Shown here one piece after another: positions 1-11,147 of a stretch of 64,000 bases of DNA. Location of the stretch: contig JANTUC010000001.1 of the NCBI GenBank assembly GCA_026873275.1, positions 3,822,453-3,886,452 of the forward strand, given 5' to 3'. Positions within the stretch are counted from its first letter, which is position 1. Each line of letters opens with the position of its first letter. The notes under the pieces were generated by a model, which did no database searches, was not told where the DNA came from, and saw only the letters and a list, made by a program, of their open reading frames with translations. Both the position numbers and the translations under genes were made by a program. The stretch is from Pseudopithomyces maydicus. Taxonomy: Eukaryota; Ascomycota; Dothideomycetes; Pleosporales; Didymosphaeriaceae.

Positions 1-511
1 CAAGGTGGTAGATAACGCTAGGTGGGATTAAAATCTGTCAGCTCAGGAATAAGTATGCCCCCGGCTTGTGCTAACATTGCATAATCACCAGCGAACCAAA
101 ATTTCATTGAGACCCGATGGTGTCTGCAGGCAGCTCCACACAGGTCCACAATAGAGCGGACTAATTTATTTGGAATGCGACGTGATTGGAATAGGAATCC
201 GCATTTGCCGTAGCTCTTTTACTGCGTAAGCTAAGTGTGGATTCCAGAAAACGGCCTTCAAAGTTGCCAATCGACTGGTAACACGTAGCGGAAAAAACAT
301 TGACTTATGCATAGTGAGGGGCAGCCGGTGAACTGCAGTGAGGGTTAATTAGTCTAATGCGCATGCCATATCTATATATTCGAGAACGAAACTCGATGGG
401 CATGTTATAAACTCGAATTTTTACACCCGTTATAGGGTGTGCAAAATCTCACTGCTTTTCTCGCGATTTCCATGGAAATTTAGTTTCGAACGACGAAGGT
501 GTGTGAGATTG
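1..511. other. 5' flank of HET gene, no gene seen
   Basis: No coding region is recognisable. A TATATA stretch lies at 373-378, about 135 bases upstream of the first in-frame ATG of the HET gene, and may be its TATA element. A short out-of-frame ATG at 471 is followed by a stop three codons later, a minimal upstream ORF in the presumed leader. Confidence 0.4.
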
Positions 512-2611
512 ATGAAAGTTATATTAGGAGCATCCATCTATACATTCCCCTTGAAAGACAATATGTCGACAAATGGCGAGTTGAAGGGGCATCCTGCTTC
601 AAGTCACCTTGATTTCATTCGACGCTCCCTCGATACTTGCAACGCAGAACACAAGACGTCTTGTGTACCTCTGTCAATCTCAAATCGCGAACCAAATGCA
701 AGACCATCCTATTTGATCGATGTCACGCGCGGTTGCATTGTCGATGTGGCGGAGCTCATTATCACCAAATCTGGAGAGCGTTCACTGGATCGATACGTTG
801 CACTGAGTTATGTCTGGACCAAGAGCGAACACAGATCCAATACTGTTGACCAATTGAGATTATGCAAGGAAAGCCTATCTTTGTTCTTGACACCGGGGTT
901 CTTCGAAAGCCCAGAGGAAAAGAAACAAATCCCAGCAGTCATTCTGAATGCCATCGAGCTGACGAAGAAACTCAAAGAGCAGTACCTTTGGGTAGACCGC
1001 TTTTGTATTGTGCAAGATGATTACGATACGAAAAATTCCCAGATCTCTAACATGAACCATATCTATGGCGAAGCATATCTCACGATCATTGCCGCAAGTT
1101 TGGATCACATATTCTCGGAGCAGATTAACTCAGACTACTGTATGAAGGAAGTATCGTTCGGCACGTTTAACATTCATTATGGCAAGATGATCGATCTCTA
1201 CGCCGCTCTCACAAAGACTGAATGGTCTACCCGTGGCTGGACGTTCCAAGAGCAAATATTGAGTAGAAGATCAATTATCTTCACGAACTTCAATGTCTTC
1301 TGGGACTGTCACTGCGCTGTTTGGGACGGTCAATTTCTACCGGTCGAAAATTCTAGATTGATTGAGAATCGACGTTTAAGCAGCACATGGTGGCCAGATT
1401 TCCAATCTTACCTGGATATCATTTGTCTCTACAACGGCCGGAAATTCACCTTCCCTCAGGATGGTCTGCATGGAATAAGTGCAACACTTCGAGTTCTATC
1501 CCCAGGTTTTCCAGGAGGCTTTGTCGCTGGGCTTCCCAAGGCTTTCCTCGATCAGGTGCTCATATGGCAACCATTCAACATTGCAAAACGTAGAAGGCAC
1601 CATAAAGACGGGAAACCAACAAATGAACCTGTAGGACTTCCAACTTGGTCTTGGTGTGGTTGGGAGTGCTTTGTAGATCCGACAAGCCTTGTGAGCGGAT
1701 TGGTCTATCTTGAAGATCACGCAAAACGTTCAGGCACCTGGCGAACTAAAAATCTTGTCGAATGGTCTTTTGCTCACCCTTATAATACAAATGAGAGAAT
1801 GATCATCCAGGAGCCTCGAAAAATGGAAGCCATTGCTACAAGAACAACTTCTGATATTCCGAACGGATGGAAGAAAAACCAGTCGCTAACTCCTCCCTCC
1901 GCTGGGTGCGACTATTTCACATACGACCTTGATGACAGTCCGAAATTCCGGTATCCAATTCTTCTGAGCTCTTTGAATAGCGTCGCAGTGGATGACCCTA
2001 ACCCACCCTACCTGATAGGCCGCACGACCTCTGCTTCTTTCATTGCCGCAGCTATAATGGTGCCGACGAAACCGCCTAGACCAGTTGAGGGGGCTCGTTT
2101 CAAAATCTCTGCATTTGAACACACAATCTTTAATGAAGGTCCCAAGTATGATGAGGCATGTTCAGTTGTAGCTCTCCAACAGAAATCCGGATCCTTCGCT
2201 GGCGTCCTACGCTTGATGGATGGTAGCCAGCCACCAAAGCATGCATTGAGGCTGATAGCTATATCCGTTGGCACAGCATCAGAGCGCGACCTTCAGCATA
2301 GCTTCGAATTTGGGATATATGAGTGTAACCAATTTTCTTTTCCCCATGGAAAGGGATTGTATAAAACCCATATTCTGAGTGCTAATGGAAAGCAAGCATT
2401 GGGCTGTTCTCTAGCTGTCGCGTTTAAGCGAGGAACATTCCGTTCTTACCCAATCAGTAAGACGGAAAGCACTGGTGGAAACATCTGCGAATTTTACAAT
2501 GTACTTTGGGTTGAGGAACGAGACGGCGTTGCGTATAGGAAGGCCTGCGGATGGATTCCCAAACATATATGGGATAAGCATGCAAAGACTTCTGACGTTA
2601 CTCTTGGGTGA
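512..2611 (+). CDS. HET-domain (heterokaryon incompatibility) protein
   Basis: Single-exon ORF of 699 aa counted from the first in-frame ATG at 512; an ATG at 563 (682 aa) is an equally good start. The HET-domain signature is clear. Near residues 95-100 is RYVALSYVW. It is followed by AIELTKKLKEQYLWVDRFC with IVQDD, then the MNHIYGEAYLTIIAAS block and the WSTRGWTFQEQILS block ending in FNVFWDCHC. The C-terminal 350 residues are unlike anything I recognise; a GLPTWSWCGW motif typical of long HET proteins sits near the middle. HET domains (family knowledge) trigger cell death in vegetative incompatibility and act in the cytosol. Which allele or partner this protein recognises cannot be read. 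No frameshift or RIP stop is seen, so it appears intact. Confidence 0.9.
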   Translation: MKVILGASIYTFPLKDNMSTNGELKGHPASSHLDFIRRSLDTCNAEHKTSCVPLSISNREPNARPSYLIDVTRGCIVDVAELIITKSGERSLDRYVALSYVWTKSEHRSNTVDQLRLCKESLSLFLTPGFFESPEEKKQIPAVILNAIELTKKLKEQYLWVDRFCIVQDDYDTKNSQISNMNHIYGEAYLTIIAASLDHIFSEQINSDYCMKEVSFGTFNIHYGKMIDLYAALTKTEWSTRGWTFQEQILSRRSIIFTNFNVFWDCHCAVWDGQFLPVENSRLIENRRLSSTWWPDFQSYLDIICLYNGRKFTFPQDGLHGISATLRVLSPGFPGGFVAGLPKAFLDQVLIWQPFNIAKRRRHHKDGKPTNEPVGLPTWSWCGWECFVDPTSLVSGLVYLEDHAKRSGTWRTKNLVEWSFAHPYNTNERMIIQEPRKMEAIATRTTSDIPNGWKKNQSLTPPSAGCDYFTYDLDDSPKFRYPILLSSLNSVAVDDPNPPYLIGRTTSASFIAAAIMVPTKPPRPVEGARFKISAFEHTIFNEGPKYDEACSVVALQQKSGSFAGVLRLMDGSQPPKHALRLIAISVGTASERDLQHSFEFGIYECNQFSFPHGKGLYKTHILSANGKQALGCSLAVAFKRGTFRSYPISKTESTGGNICEFYNVLWVEERDGVAYRKACGWIPKHIWDKHAKTSDVTLG

Positions 2612-3573
2612 GCTCCTTATTTATCAAAAAATCAGGTTTAGCGCCAGTTAGAAATGATGCATCAGTTCTAAAGCACTTTTTGGCACTGAATTAGGGCGCT
2701 AATCTTCTGATATGGTTCACGGAACGAATCTTTCAAACTGTCGAAAGATTAGGATAGTGCCCTGTCGAGGAATCCATTGCCTGCAGAGAGATCAACGTAA
2801 CCGGCGCTACATGTGCAATTGAGGCGCATGTAAAAGATACGGCACTGAACTGAGTAGGTGTTGAGACACGACGCATATGCAAACCACCCCTACCCGGCCA
2901 GCAAGCTGTGCGCTACTATGCTGCTTCTTTTGCCATTCAGAATAAATAAGGAATATGCCTGCGTTCACTTTGTTGAGAGGGAAACACTTTCTCTTTGACC
3001 ACGTTTTTGACCAGTGACGCTGTTGCCCCTCGTTCCATTTCCCACACGACGATACACAACAAAATATTCCAAACGAAGTAGGTGGAATGAATCAAGGACC
3101 GGTAAATGATTGAAAACCAAATTCTACTTACCAACTCATACGCTTTGCGGTATACATTTTAAACTGAGGGGGTCATGCCTATAATAACTCACGAGAAGAC
3201 TGAAGAGAAAAAAACAGCCTTGGAGTATACATACCAGCACCGACAGCGCAATTTCCCCGCTTCCTACTCAGCAAACAATCCCCCCATAACAAAGTTTCGT
3301 ACCTACATCCCACCAAAAGCAGGGCCGCACCTAGCACGCGCTCCCCGTATGTACATCCGCATGATGTGCATACCCAGCGCAGCTAGCTAGCTGCGCCTTC
3401 CCAACGGGGCCACATCCAGTCTCGTGGCGCACCTGCCCCACCATGACACCCTGCGTACCCCGCCAACGCTCCACCAACACGCCCATCTTCCTCCCAACAC
3501 AACCTGTTTCTCTCTCCCCTCCACCCGACACAAACCTATTTACCACCCTACACCACACGCACAAACAGCAACC
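2612..3573. other. intergenic region with pyrimidine-rich ACBP leader
   Basis: No gene is supported here. The last 150 bases (about 3420-3573) are strongly C/T/A-rich on the plus strand, a common feature of highly expressed filamentous-fungal leaders, and run directly into the acyl-CoA-binding protein ATG. A perfect 20-base palindrome at 3377-3396 is listed separately. Confidence 0.4.
3377..3396. repeat. perfect 20-bp palindrome in ACBP promoter
   Basis: The ten bases GCGCAGCTAG are followed immediately by their own reverse complement, with no spacer. The site lies about 180 bases upstream of the acyl-CoA-binding protein start codon. It could be a binding site for a dimeric regulator or simply a hairpin; nothing in the sequence decides between these. 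Confidence 0.6.
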
Positions 3574-4241
3574 ATGCCTTCCGCCAAGTTCAACGAAGTC
3601 TACGCCAAGACCCGCGACATCAAGAGCGGGCCCAGCAACGACGAGTTGCTCGATGTGAGTGCCCTGTTTCCTGTTTGCTAGCTGCCTATTTGCCTACCTG
3701 GCTGTTTAATCCTCCACCCTTCCTACCCGCCAGAAGGAGGGAAGAAAGGGCTGGCGGGTATCAGGGTGGACGATGCATACATACGTACATGCATGCATGC
3801 GAGATGAGATGAGATGAGATGGAGAGATGCTAACTCAGCCAGCTGTATGCCTACGCCAAGGTTGCGCAGGGCGAGGACATCAACGCTGCGGCTAAGCCGG
3901 GAATGATGGACTTCACTGTGAGTTTGGGACCTTTCTTTTCCCACGCACGTCCCAGCGAATGGCGAGTACGCGACGCATCATCCGAAGTGGTCCCCAGAAG
4001 GTGTTGGCGCACGATACACAATGGGATGGGCTGGGCTGGAATGGCAAAAGATGGGATGATGGACCAGCCCGATAGACAGCCCATGCACGCATGAGAAGAA
4101 CGGACAGAAGCTGACTCGCATCAGGGCAAGGCCAAGCGCAAGCAGTGGCAGAAGGTCGTCGACGAGGGCATCTCGCAGGAGGACGCCGAGAAGAAGTACA
4201 TCGAGCTTGGAGAGAAGCTGATTGCGACGCACCTGAAGTAG
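3574..4241 (+). CDS. ACB1: acyl-CoA-binding protein (ACBP), 3 exons
   Basis: Exons 3574-3654, 3843-3917 and 4125-4241 join in frame to 90 aa, the normal length of a single-domain ACBP. Both introns (188 and 207 bases) have GTGAGT donors, CAG acceptors, and branch sites GCTAAC and GCTGAC. The protein carries the family pattern: an N-terminal helix around FNEVYAKTRDI, the PSNDELLDLYAYAKVAQGED segment, then KPGMMDF and GKAKRKQW with the YIELGEKL C-terminal helix. ACBPs bind C14-C22 acyl-CoA esters and buffer and transport them in the cytosol (family knowledge). Usually two tryptophans flank the KAK motif; here only the second is present and Arg replaces the first. It is convergent with PRO1. Intron 1 contains a GAGAT pentamer run at about 3801-3823. 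Confidence 0.95.
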
Positions 4242-4508
4242 AGAAAGGCAGGATGCAGGGACACACGGACAGATAGCAATGATACAGTGCCGTGCTGGAC
4301 TGAAATGTGCTGTGCTGTGTGTGTATATTCTGCATGCGTGAAGGGTGTGGATGTTTATGCATGTTCATGTTTGTGTTTGGTGCGGAACAAGGAAACATGA
4401 CAAGACAAGAGAAGACCACAAACGTTTTCTTTCAGAAACATAACAAGACATCACCATTTCCACCCTCTATATACAAATAAACGCCACTATATATACCCAT
4501 TTTTATAT

Positions 4509-4543
4509 TCCCTTCCCTTCCCTTCCCTTCCCTTCCCTTCCCT
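4509..4543. repeat. (CCCTT)n microsatellite
   Basis: About seven tandem CCCTT units lie between the converging 3' ends of the ACBP and PRO1 genes, most likely in 3' UTR or spacer DNA. Confidence 0.85.
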
Positions 4544-4576
4544 CCCCATCCTCCAAATCACTCTCTCCACCACCCC

Positions 4577-6286
4577 TCAATGCCCCTCCACCCCCTCGCC
4601 ATTCGCACTCTTCCCAAAACTCGGCGTATTCGGCCTGCTCTTCTCGATGCCAAAGAACGCCACGTTCTCCCTCAGCGCCACATACTCGCTATCCGCATAC
4701 CCCAGCGCCTCATGGATCTGCGTACTATGCAGCCCCTTTATGCGCTTGATCTCGCTCGCCGAGTAATTCACAACGGCCCGCCCGATCTCCATGGGCGGGG
4801 GATCGTGCAGTTCGTAGAGAGGGGCGCGTCGCGGGCGAGAGCTGAGGAGGAGGACGAGACGGTGTGGGCGAGTGCGGGATGCGTGAGGGCGGGTTGGGTG
4901 AAGGGCGCGTGGCCTGCGTTGAGGACGGGGTGGGCTGCTGTGCGGGAGGGGATGGGGGCGTGGGGGCCGGTGGGTTTTGGAGCGGGGGCCGTGGGCGTGG
5001 ATGTGGATTGGGGGAAGGATGTGGCTTTGGGGCTCGTGGGGTGGTGCGTGTGGGAGGGGGAAAGGCGCTTGACGACGACGATGCGGACAGCTTCCTGCTG
5101 GGCGAAGTGGCCGTCTACGTCGACGATGCCGACGGGGAGGAGGCCGGCTTTGTCCGAGAGGGCTTTCCACGCGCCGTTGTCGATGTAGATGGTTCCGTGG
5201 GGGGCGAGGCCGTGGAGGATCCAGAAGTAGCGGTCGCGGATGGGGTGGGAGATTGGGAGGAAGCGGGTGTGGAGGGGGACTTGGGTGGCGTCGAGCTCGG
5301 GGAGGGTGCTTGTGCCGATGTGTCCTGGGGGTTGTCGTGCTGGATGCTGAGGTTTGCGGTCTGCGCGACGGGGACGCCGTCGTCCTGGAAATTGGCAACG
5401 CTGTTGCGGTTCGAGTCGCGGGCTCGTCTCTGGGCTTCGGCGTGCTGGATGATGGCGGAGATGTTGCCTGGTTTGCTCGACTTTGTGATGATGGTTGTGA
5501 CACCAGCGCTGGTGGCCAGTCTTGCAGCTACGATCTTGGTGCTCATCCCGCCGGTGCCCAGCGACGAACCGGCACTGCTGACGTCGGCTTCGAGGTCGGC
5601 GATGTCCTCCACCACTTCAATTGGCTTTGCGTTGGGGTTCTTCCGTGGGTTTGTATCGTAGAGACAGTCGACGTCGGTCATGAGGAAGAGATAGTCCGCC
5701 TGCACCATGCCGGCCGTGATGGCGCTCAGGGTATCGTTGTCACCAAACTTGATTTCGGTGACAGCCAGCGTGTCGTTCTCGTTCACGATAGGGATAACGC
5801 CCATGTGTAGCAGTTCGAAGAAGGTGTTCTGGGCGTTCTGGTACTGGGTCCGATCGGCGATGTCGTTTCGCGTGAGAAGTATCTGGGCGATGGGCTGGCG
5901 CATGTGTCCGAACAGCTGGTCCCAGAGGCTCATGAGCCGGCACTGGCCTATTGCAGCGAGGGCCTGCACCTGTGGGAGGTGCTTCGGCCGCCTCTCAAGG
6001 TCCATGCGACGGAGGCCCACGCCAATGGCGCCTGAGGAGACGAGGACGACGCGGTGGCCATCCTTGTGCAGCTTCACGGCGGTCTCGACAATGACGGTCA
6101 GGATGGACAGCAGCGGCTCGTGCGTCTTCTCGTCAACGATCGACGAGGTGCCTGGGCGGGCATTGGTAAGTTATTCTGGGCTCCGTGAATGTGGGGTAGG
6201 TGTACAGGAAGTTTACCGAGTTTGATGACGATGGTGAGCTGGCCTGGATGCTTCTTCATGTGGGATGTCATGTTGGAGTCTTTCAT
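4577..6286 (-). CDS. PRO1: glutamate 5-kinase with C-terminal PUA domain; two apparent frameshifts
   Basis: Catalyses ATP-dependent phosphorylation of glutamate, the first step of proline synthesis, in the cytosol. Exon 1 is 6217-6286 (ATG, then HPGQLTIVIKLG); the 65-base intron 6152-6216 has a GTAAAC donor; exon 2 runs 6151-4577. The amino-acid kinase domain shows VVLVSSGAIGVGL, VNENDTLAVTEIKFGDNDTL, LMTDVDCLYDTNP and GTGGMSTKIVAARLAT. The PUA part shows FLPISHPIRDRYFWILHG, GLLPVGIVDVDGHFAQQEAV and EIGRAVVNYSASEIKRIKG. These blocks lie in three frames. One base must be added near 5325 (a C5 run) and one near 4815 (a C4/CT run). With both added the total is exactly 549 codons. No canonical splice sites explain the jumps. 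A roughly 100-residue Ser/Thr/Pro/His-rich insertion precedes the final GRAVVNY block. Sequencing error is the likeliest cause. Confidence 0.92.
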
Positions 6287-6574
6287 GGCCGCGCGAGGCC
6301 CCGCGGCTATATACGAATAGGCAGGATGCGGTGTTTTCTGCGCGTTCTTTGTCACGTCGTAACGGGATGCCTGCTGGCTACTATGACTGCATGAGGGCAA
6401 TAAATGGGCTTCCCCACCGCCTTTGCGCGCCGCCAATCAGCAGCCCGTGCTCCTCCGCAATCCATCTTTTGCGGGAAGGAAGCGCGCCCTTTGCCATTCA
6501 AACCCACGCCAGACGTTTCCCGCGTGTGCAATTGTCGATCCGACGGAAGACCGGCAGACCATTTACGACAGACA
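6287..6574. promoter_or_regulatory. divergent PRO1/ATP23 promoter with CCAAT box
   Basis: A 288-base interval separates the divergent start codons of PRO1 (6286, minus) and ATP23 (6575, plus), so both genes must share it. A CCAAT pentamer lies at 6433-6437 and fits a HAP/CBC-type site. No TATA box is evident, as is usual for housekeeping genes. Confidence 0.55.
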
Positions 6575-7700
6575 ATGGCGAAGCAAGAAGACACCCCCGC
6601 CGGCGCCGTGCCCAACTCGGCGAGCGCCCTGCCGCCGCCCAAGCCGGACGCCCCCAAGCTCGACCCCGTCTACTACACCTGGAGCAGCACCTTCTCCATC
6701 CTGATGGGCCGCTATGTGACGGGCAACCGCGACGTGGCGCTCGAGCGCAAGTACTTCGAAGAGATGGACCAAGCCAAGGCCGACTCGTACTGCAAGCGGT
6801 GCGAGACCAACCGCGACTACCTGCTGCAGTACTCGCCCGCCGTCAAGTTCCTCAAGGACGAAGTGGCCAAGCTGGGCGGCGACCTGAATGCGAAGAATAT
6901 CCACTGCCGCATGTGCAGCTCCGAGCAGAGCGGCGGCTTCCACGTCGACCACGGCATCCTGCTCTGCGCCAATAAGTTCCGGAACCGCGGACACCAGGAG
7001 GACACCATGGCCCACGAGATGGTGCACGCCTGGGACCATCTGAAGTGGAAGGTTGAGGACAACAATCTCAGGCATCAGGCTTGTCTGGAGGTGAGTCGCG
7101 ACCCACGCACAATCGCCATCGCACTTTCCCCGCGTCTCCAGCTACCTATCTAATACCTCCTGCCTCCTCTCCCACCATCGCACCTTCCCCGCACCTCCAG
7201 CTATTCCATAGCTCCTGCCTCCTCTCCCGAGCATGCTTGCCATCGCGCCTTCCCCACATCTCCAGCTATCTAATACCTCCTGCCTCCTTCCCCATGAGGC
7301 AAGAGATACAAAGCCGGAGGATATCAACCGCTGATGTATTCCCAACCGCGACTTCTCCATTGAGGACTTCGCATGGGAGACTTTTGCGACATCTCTCAAA
7401 TACATTCACACACATATATATTGTCTTTCATTTTCTCGGAAGTGACCACGAAGCTGACACCCACCCCTCCAGATCCGCGCCTCCACCCTCTCCGGCGAAT
7501 GCCGCTTCACCCGCGAATTCTTCACTAAGAACCAGTGGCGCATAACAGAGCAACTACAAAACTGCGTCCGCCGACGCGCGACGTTGTCCCTGATGGCGCG
7601 GCCCGGCGTGAAGGACGATGTCCACGCGACTAAGATTGTGAATGAGGTGTGGGATAGTTGTTTCAATGATACGAGGCCTTTTGATGAAATTTATCGGTGA
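6575..7700 (+). CDS. ATP23: mitochondrial inner membrane metalloprotease ATP23
   Basis: Exons 6575-7090 and 7473-7700 join in phase 0 to 247 aa. The intron has GTGAGT, GCTGAC and CAG signals. The zinc metalloprotease motif HEMVHAWDH (HExxH, residues 147-151) is complete. Cys pairs CKRC and CRMC, an HVDHGILLCANKF segment, and the C-terminal ECRFTREFF and DSCFNDTRPFDEIY blocks are all typical of Atp23 (peptidase M76). The yeast protein acts in the intermembrane space, where it processes the Atp6 precursor and aids F0 assembly; the same role is inferred here. The N-terminus is Pro/Ala-rich. The 382-base intron holds three copies of a 59-65-base minisatellite. The gene is intact and divergent from PRO1. 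Confidence 0.95.
7116..7294. repeat. three-copy minisatellite inside ATP23 intron
   Basis: Three imperfect tandem units start at 7116, 7175 and 7240. Each begins CCATCGCRCYTTCCCC and includes CTCCAGCTA and CTCCTGCCTCC. The unit length is 59-65 bases. Each unit contains a potential CAG acceptor, so alternative splicing is conceivable. Confidence 0.8.
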
Positions 7701-8719
7701 GGAGGTGGCGATGTTGTTGTCATATATGTATGTATGTATACCATGTGTAAGAATTGTAGGACAGAGTAAGACGGGATGGGATAGGATAGGATATGGATAC
7801 AACAGAGATGGGAATGTTGGTTATGTGCATAGCGACGGCGTTGATATCGATATACCACAATGGATTATTGGAGCCATTTCTAACGATTTAATACGAGTCT
7901 TCATGGGTTCCTTTATTTTACTCATAAGCAAATGCTGCTCAAGGCTATTTTTTACTTTGCTATCGCTAATCATCTACAAGTAAAAAATTCGAAACGAAAG
8001 AAATTCAAAGATTATCCTAAACTTGATATCCCTAGGTATTCATGTGTATAGAAAAGTGCTTTTGGCATCTGCGGGTGTCAAGCACACTTCTCGCCCCCAT
8101 CACTCGCACCCTCGGGAGCTCATGATCCCGGCCCAAGGATCGCGAATCACGGATCATCTGGTCCTAGTTCGTTCGTGAAACTTTGTACTTCGGTCCTTCA
8201 TGAATGTCTCAGTGCAAGGCCATCGAACGTTTGTTGAAATTCCTCCATTTTTCTGACTCTGTTTGTTGAAATTATTCCAAAGATCAAATCCAACCGGCGA
8301 GAAAGGCTTCGCATAAAATGCCCCTAGAGAATGATAAACAATCCTTTAATGTAGGAAACGCCACTAAGTCACGGATTCCGCTCCAGTGGCTAGGGAGTCT
8401 TGTAGGCTGCAAGGCTGCGGCACAGTAGAGCCAAGCCCTGCACCCCTATCAAGGGTACCATCGTATCACCTGCGACATGCCAATTCCAAAGGGATATTTC
8501 CATGTATTAGCTTTTACCGTTGCTCTATTTTGGTCAAGTAAAATGTCTGTGTGATGCTAAACGGACGATGGATTTTCTCTCAATTCAGTTGCGTGTCGCC
8601 CGTCACCTAACATTGATCTCGACCGCTCTTTCTTACTACTCTTCATCACTTTGCCGGGACCTTGAGTATACACTTCTTTGCATCTTGTTTCTTGTCAATA
8701 CGCGGCAATCAGCTCTTGA
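7701..8719. other. intergenic region, no gene seen
   Basis: Contains only short ORFs without family resemblance. A T/A-rich stretch near 7900-8000 probably covers ATP23 3' sequences. The last 200 bases are the presumed promoter and leader of the following membrane-protein gene. Confidence 0.4.
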
Positions 8720-11030
8720 ATGGAGTTTTCTTATCCACACTCGGTCCATTCCGAAATCGGATATGAATTGCCAGCACAGGACAGTCGCTCGCAATCGTGG
8801 ACAGCGATGCATCAGACTCCTCCACCTATTCTTCGACCGTGGCTTCCGGTACAGAAACCGAAAGTCGTCATCAGGAGACGCCTTCCTTGGACAGAAATTG
8901 CAGTCCACTGCATAGCACTTGGGGTAACCACAGTGTTACTATGGCTCAACTTTTCACAGCATTTTTGGCGTCAGTTTTCAGACCCCCTGGCGCCAAACGA
9001 GTTGAAGATACTGCAGACCTCTGCAAAAGCGCACGAATTAATTATGCTCGCTTCCCTATCATTTGTAATTTTCCATTACACGCGGGCATCTCTACTAGGA
9101 AGCCATGGGCTACCATTTGGCTTACTTAGCGTCACGTATACGTTTCAAAATGCGCTGATATCCAGAGCTCTGTGGAAAAGCCATCCGTACCGTTACCGTT
9201 TCGGCATGTTCATTATTTTCGTCAGTCTCCTCACCCTGATTCTCGGGCCTTCTTCTGCAATTGCAATGATCCCGGAGCTTGATTGGTTCGAAATAAAAGA
9301 TGCTGAGCTACAGGCAAACTCAAGAATCGCATACATGGCCACTGCTGCTGAACTCTGGCCGAAAACGTTCAATGGTTCGCTCACAGGGAATACTACAGCC
9401 GACGCTATGTGCTTAGGTGACCCATTTCAAGTGTACGTTATCGGTTGTCCATCGTCGGGTTTCCCGAAATCGCCAAGTGGCTCGCAAGCCAGGCGATGGG
9501 CACTGCGCAAGACCCCTTGTTTCTTACAGAGCCAACGAGTACTGCGAGACGCGAGATATCGGTGGTAGCGCACGATAACAAATCGATCAGCTCTACAACG
9601 ACTACGGTTACGGAGTTGACCGCCACATCCTTGGGGATGTTTTTCAAATATGCTACGAAATACAAGATCGGACCAATAGCAGAACTGCTTTTCCCAAAAT
9701 TTAGAATTTCTCAGGAAACGCCAATGTACCAACCTGTCGTACATGTCAACTGTGAATATGAGCCATTCTTGGAAGATGGGAAACAGCTACGCGACAACGT
9801 CACTTTCCCGCCTGTCCGAGGTCCTTGGGCAGACGACATAGAATACCAGAAAAATCCTTTAGTCTTGATGAGCGATCACGAGATTATCCACAGCCTTTTA
9901 GAGTCCGAGTATGGGTTTGCATGGTTCAAAGACATGCGCAGCATCGCCTCTTCATCATTACTTGCGTTCTTCGTATCGAAGAACAGCCCTCGCGATCAAT
10001 GGGCCATAGCTTGCTCTGTTGATGCACGCTGGGCTGCCAGCAATTCTTATTATGTCCCATACAATGGCTCCACAGTTTCAAGTAACCTGACAGACAATTT
10101 TGACTGGACAGCGCGCGAAAATTGGGGCCGTTCCGAGGAAAACAGGTAGGCGTTATACGTTTTATAAGTTTCCCGCGCGCGTATGATGGTCCTTCACTCA
10201 TAGTTATGCCCGTACAAGATAATCGAAAAGCCAAGCTGACCCTACTACCCACCAGAATAAAATATGCGCTCTCTGAAACTCCAATCGATCTCCAATTGGG
10301 CTGGGCTGCTTATCTCAATCAATCGGTGCACGATCCGAAAATCGGTCATGTCGACCAAAACGATTCTGCCATGGTTGCACTGATAAAGTATCCCGCCATA
10401 CCTATCGCAGAGTACATTCAAAATGCCACATATGTCGAAGATCAAGCGTCCGCTTCAGATATCATGGCATTTTTGGAGACAATGTTGGCTAGTGAACTTG
10501 CAGTCGTCATCGCGGATGGCATTGCGAGAACGGGAACCTACAACCGACTCCCTGTTCTCGTGACAGACTCCACAGACCACAGAACAAACTACACAATGCT
10601 TTCTTCTTTTTTTCTCGGGAGGGGCCAATATCATGGTATTAATCCTTCTTATTACTCCCGAATTCTGTCAGAACGTTACGGGTACGGGTATACACTTAGA
10701 AGTATCCCATCACGTCTTGCGATCGCATGCCTGTCACTTTATGCATTACTTATATTGTTCCATATGGGATACGTGGCTACCTCGTACCATTTGGGTAAAT
10801 TCTGTCACTGTGGGAGTTGGAATGATGTAGGAGAGCTCCTCGCACTGGCGATGAACTCTGCTCCTAGTGCAAGACTCGACGGAACTAGCGGTGGCATTGA
10901 TCATTCTTTCACCTGGCAAGAAATGGTAACGGTCCGCGATACAGGAGAACAGCATCTTGAACTTCGATTCAATGCCGATCAACACGAAAGAAAGGGCAAA
11001 TTAGTTCAGGCGGGGAAAAAATATGCGTAG
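8720..11030 (+). CDS. large fungal membrane protein of unknown function; two apparent frameshifts
   Basis: Three overlapping ORFs (8720-9568, 9445-10149, 10122-11030) read as one protein of 770 aa if single bases are added near 9462 (GGG in the CPSSGF / FPEIAKWL junction) and near 10115-10135 (aaaattgggg). The added total is divisible by three. The N-terminal half has three or four hydrophobic helices (residues about 55-75, 105-125, 135-150, 160-185). A long extracytoplasmic middle region contains several NxS/T sites. One C-terminal helix (around LAIACLSLYALLILFHMGYV) precedes a cytosolic tail with an LALAMNSAPS motif. This overall plan recurs in an uncharacterised ascomycete paralog family; I know no function for it. 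No splice sites of the right phase explain the shifts. Confidence 0.7.
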
Positions 11031-11147
11031 GAACATAATGACTGGTATTATGCAAAACACTCCGGTACGAAATCTTACTCTATCCAGAAAAACCGCGCTT
11101 CGAAAACCATCAATGGACAAGTGAAGTCACACATGAATATAAATTGC

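Noticed and set aside
4750..5110. An intron to explain the second PRO1 frame change
   Set aside because: No GTRNGT donor exists in the interval, and the few GT sites would give the wrong phase or remove conserved PUA residues.
4580..5810. Long plus-strand ORFs overlapping PRO1
   Set aside because: Shadows of the GC-rich PRO1 coding strand; the conserved kinase and PUA motifs are all on the minus strand.
10146..10203. A tempting GTAGGC...CATAG intron in the large membrane-protein gene
   Set aside because: Its 58-base length gives the wrong phase and creates an immediate stop, so a missing base is the better explanation.
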